Part shown: positions 7,437 to 15,528 of the stretch, piece by piece | How the letters are laid out: each line of letters opens with the position of its first letter | How positions within the stretch are numbered: position 1 is the stretch's first letter | Assembly (NCBI GenBank): GCA_965247705.1 | Contig: CBDFHV010000055.1 | Coordinates: 1 to 45,265, forward strand | Source: CBDFHV01 sp965247705 | GTDB lineage: Bacteria; Pseudomonadota; Alphaproteobacteria; Rhodospirillales; CAMCUA01 | Reading direction: 5' to 3' | DNA: 45,265 bases | Position numbers and translations under genes: made by a program | The notes under the pieces: generated by a model | Databases searched by the model: none | Seen by the model: the letters and a program-made list of their open reading frames with translations, nothing else | Told to the model about the DNA's origin: nothing

Positions 7437-8153
7437 ATGGATCTCGACCCGATACGGCTAAAGGTCCTCAAGCTTGTGAAGGATCGGACGCCGCCAACCG
7501 ACATGAAGGCCGCATCGATCGCCATGGGCCGGAACGCGGCCTATCTGCATCAGTTCATCTATAGGGGAACCCCGAAGGCTCTCTCGGAGAACGATCGCGA
7601 AGCGCTGGCGGAGCATCTTGGTTGCGAGCCCGACGAGCTCAAACACGAGCAGACGCCGCCCCGCAAACCTCGAAGGAAGGTCGCGCCAGGTGAAGGGCGA
7701 GTGGGTCCGAACGCGGTCGCCGCCACGCCGGAAGGCTATATGGCAATCCCCGAGATCGACGTGCGCGCTTCGGCGGGACCTGGCGCCTTAAATGAGGGCA
7801 TCGAAGAAACCAAGGACATGTGGTTCTTCCCCGATCCTGTTATTCGGTATGAGTTCCGGGCCAGGCCGGCCGACTTGCGAATGATCACCATTGATGGCGA
7901 TTCCATGGAACCGCTCCTCGCCAGTGGCGACCGCATCCTGATCGATACCAGTCAGCGGATACCCGTTCCGCCCGGGATATTCGTGATCTGGGATGGCCTG
8001 GGGATCGTGGCGAAGCGCATCGAGCACGAACCGAATTCCGAGCCACCCAAGGTGATCATCAAGTCGGTGAACCCCGAATACGATACCTACGAGCGCGACG
8101 CCGAGGAGGTCCACATTATCGGCCGCGTCGTCTGGACCGCGAGGCGACTGTGA
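7437..8153 (+). CDS. CI/LexA-type phage repressor, S24 peptidase
   Basis: A 238-aa repressor. Residues 1-70 form a DNA-binding domain (MKAASIAMGRNAAYLHQFIYRG is the helix-turn-helix), then a basic Pro-rich linker (PPRKPRRK), and from ~100 the S24 self-cleavage domain: a probable Ala-Gly cleavage site (RASAGPG, about 113-114), catalytic Ser156 in TIDGDSMEP and Lys193 in IVAKRI. All are intact, so the prophage should be inducible through RecA. The ATG at 7437 has AGGGGAG 7 nt upstream; the frame is open back to 7083 but that part overlaps the cro-like gene and operator. It maintains lysogeny by repressing the leftward operon. Confidence 0.9.
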   Translation: MDLDPIRLKVLKLVKDRTPPTDMKAASIAMGRNAAYLHQFIYRGTPKALSENDREALAEHLGCEPDELKHEQTPPRKPRRKVAPGEGRVGPNAVAATPEGYMAIPEIDVRASAGPGALNEGIEETKDMWFFPDPVIRYEFRARPADLRMITIDGDSMEPLLASGDRILIDTSQRIPVPPGIFVIWDGLGIVAKRIEHEPNSEPPKVIIKSVNPEYDTYERDAEEVHIIGRVVWTARRL

Positions 8154-8215
8154 AACAGCTTGGGCGTGAACCGATTCTCCTGAAAGAGAGGCCTACTGGT
8201 TCATGGGCGGTGAGG

Positions 8216-8479
8216 TCAGACGGTGTCGTCCTCCCGTGCCACGATCGCCGCAAGGTGGTCTGCCGGCTTCTCGTTCAGCCGTGCTGGAACCGTTGACGTC
8301 GTCCATTTCGTCGAACCCGGCCCAGGTGAAGAAGACCATGGAGCGGCTGTATTCGAGGTCGAGGCTGGCTCGCTTGGCGTCGAAGGCGATCTCGCGGTGG
8401 CCATCCGCTCGAATGGTCATCATGGCCGGCTCGACCAGATCGAAGTCCCAACTCTGGGCGCAGATGGACGAACGGAGTC
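8216..8479 (-). pseudogene. degenerate small conserved protein
   Basis: Remnant of a short protein type frequent in alphaproteobacteria. One frame carries WDFDLVEPAMMTIRADG, EIAFDAKRASLDLEYS and VFFTWAGFDEMDDVNG but has no good start or ribosome site. A second frame continues plausibly with ARLNEKPADHLAAIVARED to a TGA at 8216. A one-base shift near 8270-8285 therefore separates the two halves. An opposite-strand frame is also open here, but its composition looks unselected. Confidence 0.45.
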
Positions 8480-8493
8480 GCTAGATTTTTCAT

Positions 8494-11400
8494 CTATTCG
8501 GCCGCTACGCCAAATAACCTTTGAAACCCAGCGTTGGCCATTAGATCCGGCATTGCTGCTCTCATCGTCTTGAGAATCAGGCAAAGCGTGTGCCGATGTT
8601 GGGGTTGCACCCCGTCCTGTCCCACCACCTGGTTGAGAATCTGAAGCGTCACCTCCGGATGCCTCCTGGGCTGTACGCTGTCGTGAAGGCGATATAGGTC
8701 TCCTTGCGTGGGTTGCAGGTAGTTCAACGACCAGGCGGCTGCTTCTGGAAACGCGTCGCCACACGCTGCGAGCATATTTAGCATGCCGTTCGACGTTGCG
8801 GCCGTATTGCGGGCGGCTGCAGGTGGCCAATATCTCTCAAGCCAGGGACCTACTTTCTCGTGCCAGACCTGAGCTTGCTCGGCCGCCTCTCCGGTCAGGC
8901 GTTGCGTCAGGCACTCGAGGACTGTCTTCAAATCCTGCTCCGTCATCGAGGCCACAACTCTGCGGAGTTCTTCTTGGGCCAGCTCATTGGGAGCTTCAAG
9001 GCAGATCGCCATGAAGATCATCGTGAGATTGTGCTTTGTGCGCGCGCCTACCTCGCCGTCTCTCAGTACTTCGAGGAACGGCTCCTTGATCGCCTGGAGC
9101 AGGTCGGGTCCGATAGTCTGGGACCATCCGTAGGCGTACCAGAGATTGGTCGCCTCCGCCGAGACCCCCAGGCTCAGAAGCGGTACTAGCCGTCTCTTCG
9201 CCCAATTCTGGTCCACCGCAAACAAGTACGGCAATTGCGTCGCGAGCATCACGCGGCCGAGGTGTCCGCGCGGGTTAGTAGCAGCAATCGCATCGAAGTA
9301 CGGGCGCACGGGTTTCGGCAGGCCATCGCCGGCTTTAGGTTCGTACTTCAGCAGTCGAGACAACGCTGCATCTGCCAATTTTCCCGCCGGATCACCCAAT
9401 GCATCGGTGATCGGGTCGTTCGAATCGACAATCTCTGCGGATTCTCCCATGCCGAGCGCGTTCCATGCTTTCGTCCAAAGTGTTTCGACTTCCTGCTCTC
9501 GGTCCGTCTCGTACGCGTTCGCTAGTCCCTTCACGAACTCCGCCGCTGCCGACCCGGCCCCGGCGAAGAGTTCGTCAGGCGCCTTGGCAAGAATGTGGGC
9601 TACATGTTTCTGCAATCTGGCATTGGGCTTCCGCCGTTCAGCCGAATTGGCAGCGGTCCACAGGACCCACTGCCAATACATTGCGGGCCATTTGTCGTCG
9701 GACGTCAGCCGCCGTAGCGCCCTCACGGCCTTCACCGGCTTTGCCGCCGCAAGCCCGCGAAATGCCTCTTGTTGAATGCGCTCGTTCTCAAGCGCTGTCG
9801 CGACATCGCCGACGTTTCCATCGAGCAGATCGTCGGGCGCCAGTTCCTCTTCGCCGATCCATCGTACGGGGCCGTGCCATACGATGAACTCGTCCCGCTC
9901 AATGGGTTCGCCTTGAGCAGGCGGTTGGTACTCGCTGGCTAGGTTCCTGGCCTTCCTGTCGAGCTGTGCTCCCGATGAAGCGAGCTTGTGAAGGCGTAAC
10001 GCTTGCTCTCTGCGGATCCAATCGTCGTAGCCGGGAGGCAGTGTTTTTGGCTTGGTCTTCGGTCCCGCGTGAATGGCGCGCACTATTTCGGTGCGCACAC
10101 TGCGCGGCAACCGTGACCCTGCCCGTCGGAGGAAGCGCAGTACCTCGCGACGGAGTTCGATGTCCCACACCCCGGGTTTACGACCCGAGACGAGCAGTTT
10201 CTTGGCCAAATGGATGTCGGACTTCGGATTCTCCGTAAGGGCGTGAAGAGCCAATCTCCGAAACAGTGGCCGCTTCGACAGCGCCCAGCGGTGCAATAGG
10301 TTGGCTGCTTGCGCTCTGTCGCTCCCTGCCAACGCTCGATAACCCTCGCGAACCAAGTCGATTAGGTGGTTCAACCCATTCTCATCGCGACGTCGATTCT
10401 GGTCATGCGTCGCAATCGAAGGTCGGTAGAGGGACGAATCCGGATAGACCCCATCATCCTCCTGCGCCAGAGCCAGAGCTTGGTCCAGATAGTCTGTCAG
10501 CCTTTCCGCATATCGTGACAGAACGCCTTCGTTCTCGAGAATCTTCTCGACCTGGTACCGGGAGTCCTCATTGCCGACCGCCAGCTTTAGATGACCGCAC
10601 GCCTCGATTGGTGGGACTGGGCGGTTCTTGCGTGTGACGTGCCGCTCGAACTCCAGGCGCGGGGTGGGGCCCGGGACTGCGATGAGGCGCGGTGCCACAC
10701 TCTCGATCGCATCATCTTCGATGCATCGGCGCTCGGTGTCCGAGGCGACCCTTGCATATTGAAGGGAACTGAACAGAAACTTATTTTTGTCCTTCGGTTG
10801 ATGGTTCGACACGACGGTCCAGAGAAGCCTCAACTTCGGCGCGATGTGCCTACTCGGATGGCCCAGCTGGTTTTGGACCCCCTGCCGCAAGGTTGGGTGC
10901 AGGTGCCCCCCGTTTCGCAGCACCCAGGCGAGGACTTGGGGCACGTGTAGATGGCGCGCTATCCAGCGAGCAAGGTGCCTCCTCGTCATGTCGAGGTTGT
11001 TGGGATTCTCTGACTCAAACCCCCTGTCTACGAGCCGCACGAACGCGGCGGCTTCGTCCCCTGTGCCCGCCTGCGCGTTCGCAGGAGCGCATTGGAGCAG
11101 CCCCCCTTGCGTGAACATCTCAAGCCATCTCTCGATCTTCGGATAGTCGTTTTCATCCTCGATGGGAGGGTCTAAGACCAGCGCCTCTGCGGCAACCGGG
11201 TCTTCCAACGCCCAGATCATTCGTTCGACCACGGGATCGTTCGGTCCAGCCGGCATTTTTGAAATGCCGTTGAGCGCAATTTTGGAACGGGCCTGGAAGG
11301 GGTCGTTTCGGAACCGCGCCCACTCCATCAGTGTCTCGGCGAGAAGACGGTGACCATCCGAACGCTCATACAGGATCGGTTCGACGTTCTTTGCGAGCCA

Positions 11401-12195
11401 TCCATTCCGTGCTCTCTCGATCCCCTCGCGCGAGCCATCGTGATCGGCAAAGGCGTAGGCTTCCGCGATTCGCGCGCCTTTGTCGCGTTCCGCGGCCAGC
11501 GCATCGACCAAATAGGCCATCACTGGATCATTGACGCTGTAGCCCACGAAGAGGACGGTGAATTCGCGGAACAGTTCGGCGACGAATCGTGCCGCCCATC
11601 GCTCGGTCAGATATGCACGCCCGAAGTCCGCTGCCGTAAGGACCAAGTTCGAGCCGTCGTCACCTTCGACGATCCGCCCATGCAGGTGCACTAGACTCGA
11701 CCAGCTGTGCCGCTTCGGCACCGGCAGTTTGGGAGCCGCGTCAACGAGGGGTATGTCCGGCATGGCTTCGACAAACCGGTTGTCGAAGTTCGTGGTAATC
11801 AGGCGAACCCCGTGTTCGGTTCGACCCAGTTCGATCAGTGCCTTGTGGACATTGAGTTCACCGGATGGCGGTTTCGAGAGGCGTTCGATAACCGTGAGCC
11901 GCAGTGCCTGGGGTCCGAGGCGATTCGGTCGCTCCAGTAAACCAAGCGCCTTATCGAAAAGGGGCCGTCTACGGTTTTCGTCTGGCTCATCGCAGTCGAG
12001 GGCCTCTGCCTCGACCGCGTCGGGGACCATGCCGTTCTTGGCGTATACGTGCTTTACGAGTTCCGCGAAGCTGGGAAGTTTGGAGTTCCCATCCATCGAA
12101 ACGCCGGCGCCGCAAAAGAAGACAACGTCGCCGCTGTCGGCCTCATTCATGACGCTGACGGGAATTCTTGGACCGTTGGACACCAGTTCAGGCAT
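8494..12195 (-). CDS. SIR2-domain antiphage-type protein (defence-associated sirtuin-like)
   Basis: A 1233-aa protein. The N-terminal ~280 residues are a SIR2-like NADase fold: VVFFCGAGVS (about 24-33) is the NAD-binding loop, RLITTNFDNRF (131-141) holds the TNFD motif, LVHLHGRI (168-175) the catalytic His, and LFVGYSVNDPVMAYLVDAL (215-233) the last strand and helix. These key residues are intact. About 950 residues follow, mostly helical with HEAT/ARM-like texture; the last ~100 (CGDAFPEAAAWSLNYL onward) recall the DUF4020 domain found at the end of SIR2-like proteins. Characterised relatives (DSR, Thoeris ThsA) destroy NAD+ when they sense a phage. GGAG lies about 10 nt before the ATG. It sits between repressor and integrase, the normal site for prophage-borne defence cargo. 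Confidence 0.85.
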   Translation of the reverse strand: MPELVSNGPRIPVSVMNEADSGDVVFFCGAGVSMDGNSKLPSFAELVKHVYAKNGMVPDAVEAEALDCDEPDENRRRPLFDKALGLLERPNRLGPQALRLTVIERLSKPPSGELNVHKALIELGRTEHGVRLITTNFDNRFVEAMPDIPLVDAAPKLPVPKRHSWSSLVHLHGRIVEGDDGSNLVLTAADFGRAYLTERWAARFVAELFREFTVLFVGYSVNDPVMAYLVDALAAERDKGARIAEAYAFADHDGSREGIERARNGWLAKNVEPILYERSDGHRLLAETLMEWARFRNDPFQARSKIALNGISKMPAGPNDPVVERMIWALEDPVAAEALVLDPPIEDENDYPKIERWLEMFTQGGLLQCAPANAQAGTGDEAAAFVRLVDRGFESENPNNLDMTRRHLARWIARHLHVPQVLAWVLRNGGHLHPTLRQGVQNQLGHPSRHIAPKLRLLWTVVSNHQPKDKNKFLFSSLQYARVASDTERRCIEDDAIESVAPRLIAVPGPTPRLEFERHVTRKNRPVPPIEACGHLKLAVGNEDSRYQVEKILENEGVLSRYAERLTDYLDQALALAQEDDGVYPDSSLYRPSIATHDQNRRRDENGLNHLIDLVREGYRALAGSDRAQAANLLHRWALSKRPLFRRLALHALTENPKSDIHLAKKLLVSGRKPGVWDIELRREVLRFLRRAGSRLPRSVRTEIVRAIHAGPKTKPKTLPPGYDDWIRREQALRLHKLASSGAQLDRKARNLASEYQPPAQGEPIERDEFIVWHGPVRWIGEEELAPDDLLDGNVGDVATALENERIQQEAFRGLAAAKPVKAVRALRRLTSDDKWPAMYWQWVLWTAANSAERRKPNARLQKHVAHILAKAPDELFAGAGSAAAEFVKGLANAYETDREQEVETLWTKAWNALGMGESAEIVDSNDPITDALGDPAGKLADAALSRLLKYEPKAGDGLPKPVRPYFDAIAATNPRGHLGRVMLATQLPYLFAVDQNWAKRRLVPLLSLGVSAEATNLWYAYGWSQTIGPDLLQAIKEPFLEVLRDGEVGARTKHNLTMIFMAICLEAPNELAQEELRRVVASMTEQDLKTVLECLTQRLTGEAAEQAQVWHEKVGPWLERYWPPAAARNTAATSNGMLNMLAACGDAFPEAAAWSLNYLQPTQGDLYRLHDSVQPRRHPEVTLQILNQVVGQDGVQPQHRHTLCLILKTMRAAMPDLMANAGFQRLFGVAAE

Positions 12196-12234
12196 GACGG
12201 GTATTCTCCACTCTCCGGCGTGAGTGAAAGAAGT

Positions 12235-12606
12235 TCATCGAGCAACCGAGAAGGACTTTTTAAAGTCGGCGTCCAGCTCCGGCTCGTCCCATTTCCGGGC
12301 GACCGCCTCCCATCGAGCGATCGCATCCTGAAAGCGCGGATCGTCTGCCAAGAGGTGAAACGTGTACAGCCGGTTGACGACCTGCTTCATCAGATCCTGC
12401 ATCGTATCGTCTCCAAAATGCGAAACCTCGGGCCATGGGATTTTCCGCCCGTCCGCGTCGATGACCATGACATCCGAATAGTCGCCCGTTCGGGTGACGG
12501 ACGTCAGTCCGGCGTGGATATCCTCAAGCATGGTGTTGCGGACGCACGTCATGGCCATGACCTTCGCCAGATTGGCTGCAACCCGTGTTTCGTTGTCTTC
12601 ATTCAT
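12235..12606 (-). CDS. small conserved protein upstream of the SIR2 gene
   Basis: A 123-aa protein starting at ATG 12606 (MNEDNETRVAANLAKVMAMT); the frame stays open to 12753, but that part belongs to an insertion-sequence remnant. Clear conserved blocks: TCVRNTMLEDIHAG, TRTGDYSDVMVIDADGRKIPW, EVSHFGDDTMQDLMKQVVNRLYTF and WEAVARKWDEPELD. I recognise the type as recurring in alphaproteobacterial accessory regions but know no function. It ends 39 bp before the SIR2 gene on the same strand, so the two may be cotranscribed. No membrane segment or signal peptide. Confidence 0.7.
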   Translation of the reverse strand: MNEDNETRVAANLAKVMAMTCVRNTMLEDIHAGLTSVTRTGDYSDVMVIDADGRKIPWPEVSHFGDDTMQDLMKQVVNRLYTFHLLADDPRFQDAIARWEAVARKWDEPELDADFKKSFSVAR

Positions 12607-12702
12607 AGCCAAACTGCATCGGCAAAACGGCAACAAACCTAACCCGACACGGGTTTTCAAAGCCAACCGCTCCTCTCGTGCGGGCCTCGGCGCATAGAGC
12701 AC

Positions 12703-12879
12703 CGCATCAGCCCCTCCGACCGCACAGCTCACTCGGATATCAACCACCGGCACCAGAAACTGTATTGCCCACCGTTGAAGAACCGACCTACGCTGTTGAT
12801 GGGTTCCGGTCGGCCCTTCAACTAAATCCGCGCGCCCAACTCTCTCTTAAGCGGTGGACCACCCGATGGGGGCGGGCCA
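12703..12879 (+). mobile_element. IS3-family remnant: transposase C-terminus and probable end
   Basis: The + strand encodes HQPLRPHSSLGYQPPAPE followed by TVLP, the characteristic C-terminus of IS3-family OrfB transposases (RPHSSLGY). Nothing of the rest of the enzyme remains upstream. About 80 bp further on, TGGACCACCCGATGGGGGCG (12855-12874) looks like a terminal inverted repeat of such an element. So a former IS was reduced to its right end next to the defence genes. No transposase activity is possible. Confidence 0.6.
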
Positions 12880-12935
12880 CTTTTTTGGGACGGCCAACGC
12901 GATGCATCAATCGTCAAGCTGCTGCTAATAGAACA

Positions 12936-13469
12936 TCATCTGAGTTGGATGACGCCTACCGACTTGCGTATGCCTTCAACCTTCATCTTGTATCCACCAG
13001 CAGTCCGATAAATGAGAACGTCAGGCATGAACGAGTAATGATAGTGGTAGTAAAACTCTATCTGCTGCCAAATTTGCCCATTCATTAGTTTGACAATGGT
13101 TTCGCCATCCCACCCCTCAAAATCTCCGTCTATTCGAGATTCAATGACATCTATTGAGTCAACTCGTGATTTTCGCGAAGGAGAATTAAGATTCGTTTCA
13201 CCGACCTGTTCCACGTCGAGGTTACGTCCATCCACCAACATCTTTCCAATTGAAGGGCACATGACAACGGTTGGGTAGTACGCATACAAATACTCGTACT
13301 CATACTTGACTTCCCACAGACTCCCATCTGAGAGCTTGAATATTTCTCCGTCATTGCCCATGAATGGATTTGGGCTGAGTATTGAGGACGTGTAGCACTG
13401 CTGCGCCAGTGCTGCGTTCGTGATGAGAATAAGTACGCTTGTGAGGATAAGTTTCTCCAAGATATTCAT
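12936..13469 (-). CDS. secreted protein with two tandem repeats, unknown function
   Basis: A 177-aa product. ATG 13469 has GAGGAG immediately upstream and begins a signal peptide (MNILEKLILTSVLILITN, cleavage likely after AALA). The mature part holds two copies of one ~60-residue module: DGEIFKLSDGSLWEVKYEYEYLYAYYP and, later, DGETIVKLMNGQIWQQIEFYYHYHYSFMP. Each has a KL-x-(D/N)G-x-(L/I)W core followed by an alternating aromatic strand, which suggests an edge-exposed beta-sheet domain. The DNA is visibly richer in A+T than its surroundings, a sign of recent acquisition. It lies between the integrase and the SIR2 cluster; exported cargo (lysogenic conversion) is possible but not shown. Confidence 0.75.
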   Translation of the reverse strand: MNILEKLILTSVLILITNAALAQQCYTSSILSPNPFMGNDGEIFKLSDGSLWEVKYEYEYLYAYYPTVVMCPSIGKMLVDGRNLDVEQVGETNLNSPSRKSRVDSIDVIESRIDGDFEGWDGETIVKLMNGQIWQQIEFYYHYHYSFMPDVLIYRTAGGYKMKVEGIRKSVGVIQLR

Positions 13470-13659
13470 GCTCTCCTCGTAATCTCGGGCGGCTCGAGGT
13501 GGATCTCTGTTCGTGACTCCTCCGACCATCTTCGCTGGCGCCTTGTCTCTGCATGCTGTTTGGGAGCGACCGAACGGACGGGTGCGATCACAGTCTGATC
13601 CGTCCGCCGTATTTCTAGCGGTGCGGGAGACTTCTCCAGCGATGACACATTTGTTGAAC

Positions 13660-14913
13660 TCAGAGCACACTTCCATTCACTAGCGCGTCGATCCGGTCGG
13701 CGACCCGTTGCGCGGGCGCGCGGAGCTGGGCGATAGTCCAGTCGGCGGCGTAGCCCTCGGTCACATCGTTGGGCCGCGCATGATTGACCAGCCGCTTGGT
13801 CAGCGCCGTCGGCAGCATGAGATCACGTTCGGCGACGGTAATGAAGCAGTTGCGCAGCCCGTGGAACCAGAACTTGGCGCCGCCGGCCTTGGTGATCCGG
13901 GCATATAGATGGTGCGGGTCCTGGACATGGCCCGACGCGCTGGTCGGGGAGGAGAAGACCCAGGAGCGGATGTTCTCCGGCAGCTCTTCGCCTTCCGCCC
14001 GGCGGCGATCGAGGATGGTTTCCAATTGCCGGGTGATGGGAAGCTCCAAAGGTACGCCGGTCTTGGTCTCTTCGACCCGGAAGGCGAGGGACCCCATGTC
14101 AACCCGCTCCCATCGTAGGGTCAGCACTTCTTCGCGGCGCATACCGGTATAGAGACCAAACCATAACGCGTCGCGGATCGCCGGGTTGTTCACTTCCGCC
14201 TTGATGCCGGCACGCCAGCACGGCAACACCTCGTCAGGGGCGGATATCTTTCGCCGCGCCTTGCGATGGAACTTGCCGCCGCCGGCAAGCCACAGATCGA
14301 CCGGATTGCGCAAGCCGTCATGATCAACGCAGGGGCGGCGATAAATCGAGCGCAGCAGGGACATCGACCGGTTGGCCGGCGACCAACCGTGATCCTCGGT
14401 GATGCGGTTGAAGCGGGATTCCACGTCTTGACGTCCGATCGCGTCGAGCCGGCGCACCAGCCAGTCGCCAAGATAGCGCTTGGCCTCGTAGCGGTAGAGG
14501 TCATCGGTACGCTGCGATCGGTTGGGATTGGCCGCCATGTATTCATCGAAGGCATCTTGAAGCGTCGGCATGGCGCGTGATTCCGTACGTTCGCCCGCTG
14601 GATCGTTGCCGTCGGCGACCTGGCCCAGGAGCTTCTGAGCCAGACGCCGCGCATGATCGGGGGCGAGCTTGCCGTAGCGGCCGATAACGACCCGTTTGTT
14701 GGGTGCCTTCCGGCCACCGTCGCCGGCTCGGTAGTTGACCAGGAAGGACTTGATACCGGACGGGTACACGCAGACGCCGAAGCCGCTCAACTTCTCGTCC
14801 CAGGCGATCCAGGGCTTGTCGGCGGTCTCGAGAGCCTCGACGGCCCGCTTCGTGAGCAGAAGTTTGACGTTCGCCGTACGCTTTACGGATGGCGTTTCCA
14901 TGCCGGCAATCAT
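13660..14913 (-). CDS. tyrosine-type phage integrase
   Basis: A 417-aa site-specific recombinase. The N-terminal region (LLLTKRAVEALETADKPWIAWDEKLSGFGV) is the DUF4102-like arm-binding domain, followed by a SAM-like core-binding domain (~115-205) and the catalytic domain. The catalytic set is complete: Arg259 in TGMRREE, His351 and Arg354 in FHGLRN, His378 in LVNHARP, and nucleophile Tyr388 in TEGYAADW. The ATG at 14913 has a weak GGCAGG 6 nt upstream; ATG 14901 is an alternative. It lies 180 bp from a tRNA-fMet 3' half that is its likely attachment site, and the P4/phage-type architecture fits tRNA targeting. Confidence 0.92.
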   Translation of the reverse strand: MIAGMETPSVKRTANVKLLLTKRAVEALETADKPWIAWDEKLSGFGVCVYPSGIKSFLVNYRAGDGGRKAPNKRVVIGRYGKLAPDHARRLAQKLLGQVADGNDPAGERTESRAMPTLQDAFDEYMAANPNRSQRTDDLYRYEAKRYLGDWLVRRLDAIGRQDVESRFNRITEDHGWSPANRSMSLLRSIYRRPCVDHDGLRNPVDLWLAGGGKFHRKARRKISAPDEVLPCWRAGIKAEVNNPAIRDALWFGLYTGMRREEVLTLRWERVDMGSLAFRVEETKTGVPLELPITRQLETILDRRRAEGEELPENIRSWVFSSPTSASGHVQDPHHLYARITKAGGAKFWFHGLRNCFITVAERDLMLPTALTKRLVNHARPNDVTEGYAADWTIAQLRAPAQRVADRIDALVNGSVL

Positions 14914-15092
14914 CACATGCCTGCCACGTAAACTCAACACCAAGCTCAACACCAGAAATCAAAATCGCGCGTACTATTGCGCAAGCCTGACAGGACTGGA
15001 TGGTTGATAAACCTTACAAGGTGCTGATAAAGCAGTATTTATACTAACATAAGCGCGCGGAAGCGAAACGTAGCGCAAACGTACAGGTGAGT

Positions 15093-15137
15093 CTCATAAC
15101 CTGAAGGTCGTAGGTTCAAATCCTACCCCCGCAACCA
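15093..15137 (+). other. attachment-site core: 3' half of initiator tRNA-fMet
   Basis: From the anticodon loop CTCATAA (15093-15099) the sequence follows an initiator tRNA: CCTGA (3' anticodon stem), a T arm GTAGG-TTCAAAT-CCTAC (15110-15126), acceptor CCCCGCA, discriminator A and encoded CCA (15135-15137). The bases before the loop (TGAGT) do not pair with CCTGA, and no D arm or 5' acceptor strand is present, so this is not a whole tRNA gene. This is the usual result of integration at a tRNA: one end keeps only the duplicated 3' half. It marks the right boundary of the prophage; the complete tRNA should be at the other end, left of the window. Confidence 0.85.
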
Positions 15138-15141
15138 AATA

Positions 15142-15172
15142 AAGCCCGTTAAGTCAAAGACTTAGCGGGCTT
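15142..15172 (+). terminator. rho-independent terminator of the tRNA-fMet locus
   Basis: A 14-bp stem (AAGCCCGTTAAGTC against GACTTAGCGGGCTT, one G-U pair) with an AAA loop, followed by CTTCTTT. It begins five bases after the encoded CCA, as expected for a tRNA transcript. Confidence 0.8.
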
Positions 15173-15335
15173 CTTCTTTGGCGCCGAACATCTCAAAATC
15201 GGCCCATGGAATCACTATGGAATCATGAGGGAGCGAAACCGTGCGCGTGTCCGGGAGGCCGTGCGCGCGGTAGGCCGTGGGAAACTGGCGGATGACGTTT
15301 CTGTTCATCGCGGCCCAAAGGTGGCAACTCGACTT

Positions 15336-15425
15336 GCCGGTGGGCCTCACCGACCTCCGCCATAGCTTCGCGTCAGGCGGCCAGGGCCTGCCCATGATCG
15401 GCAAGCTACTCGGCCACACCCAGCA
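15336..15425 (+). pseudogene. fragment of a second tyrosine integrase
   Basis: A short stretch encodes GLTDLRHSFASGGQGLPM followed by IGKLLGHTQ: the HxLR-type motif (here TDLRHSFAS) and the LLGHTQ box of a tyrosine recombinase, without the upstream Arg domain or the downstream Tyr. The spacing between the two boxes is a few residues shorter than usual, implying an internal deletion. It is on the opposite strand from the intact integrase and just outside the attachment site, so it is left from an earlier element. Confidence 0.65.
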
Positions 15426-15528
15426 GCTCAGACTGCATTGCTGGATGTCACCGACTTTTGACTATGGATTCTATCAGCTACCATCCAAACTCGGCTCCTC
15501 GAACAAGCCAACTGAACCAAGGTGAGAG

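Noticed and set aside
15093..15137. Complete tRNA gene
   Set aside because: The D arm and 5' acceptor strand are missing, and the base before the anticodon loop does not pair; only the 3' half is present.
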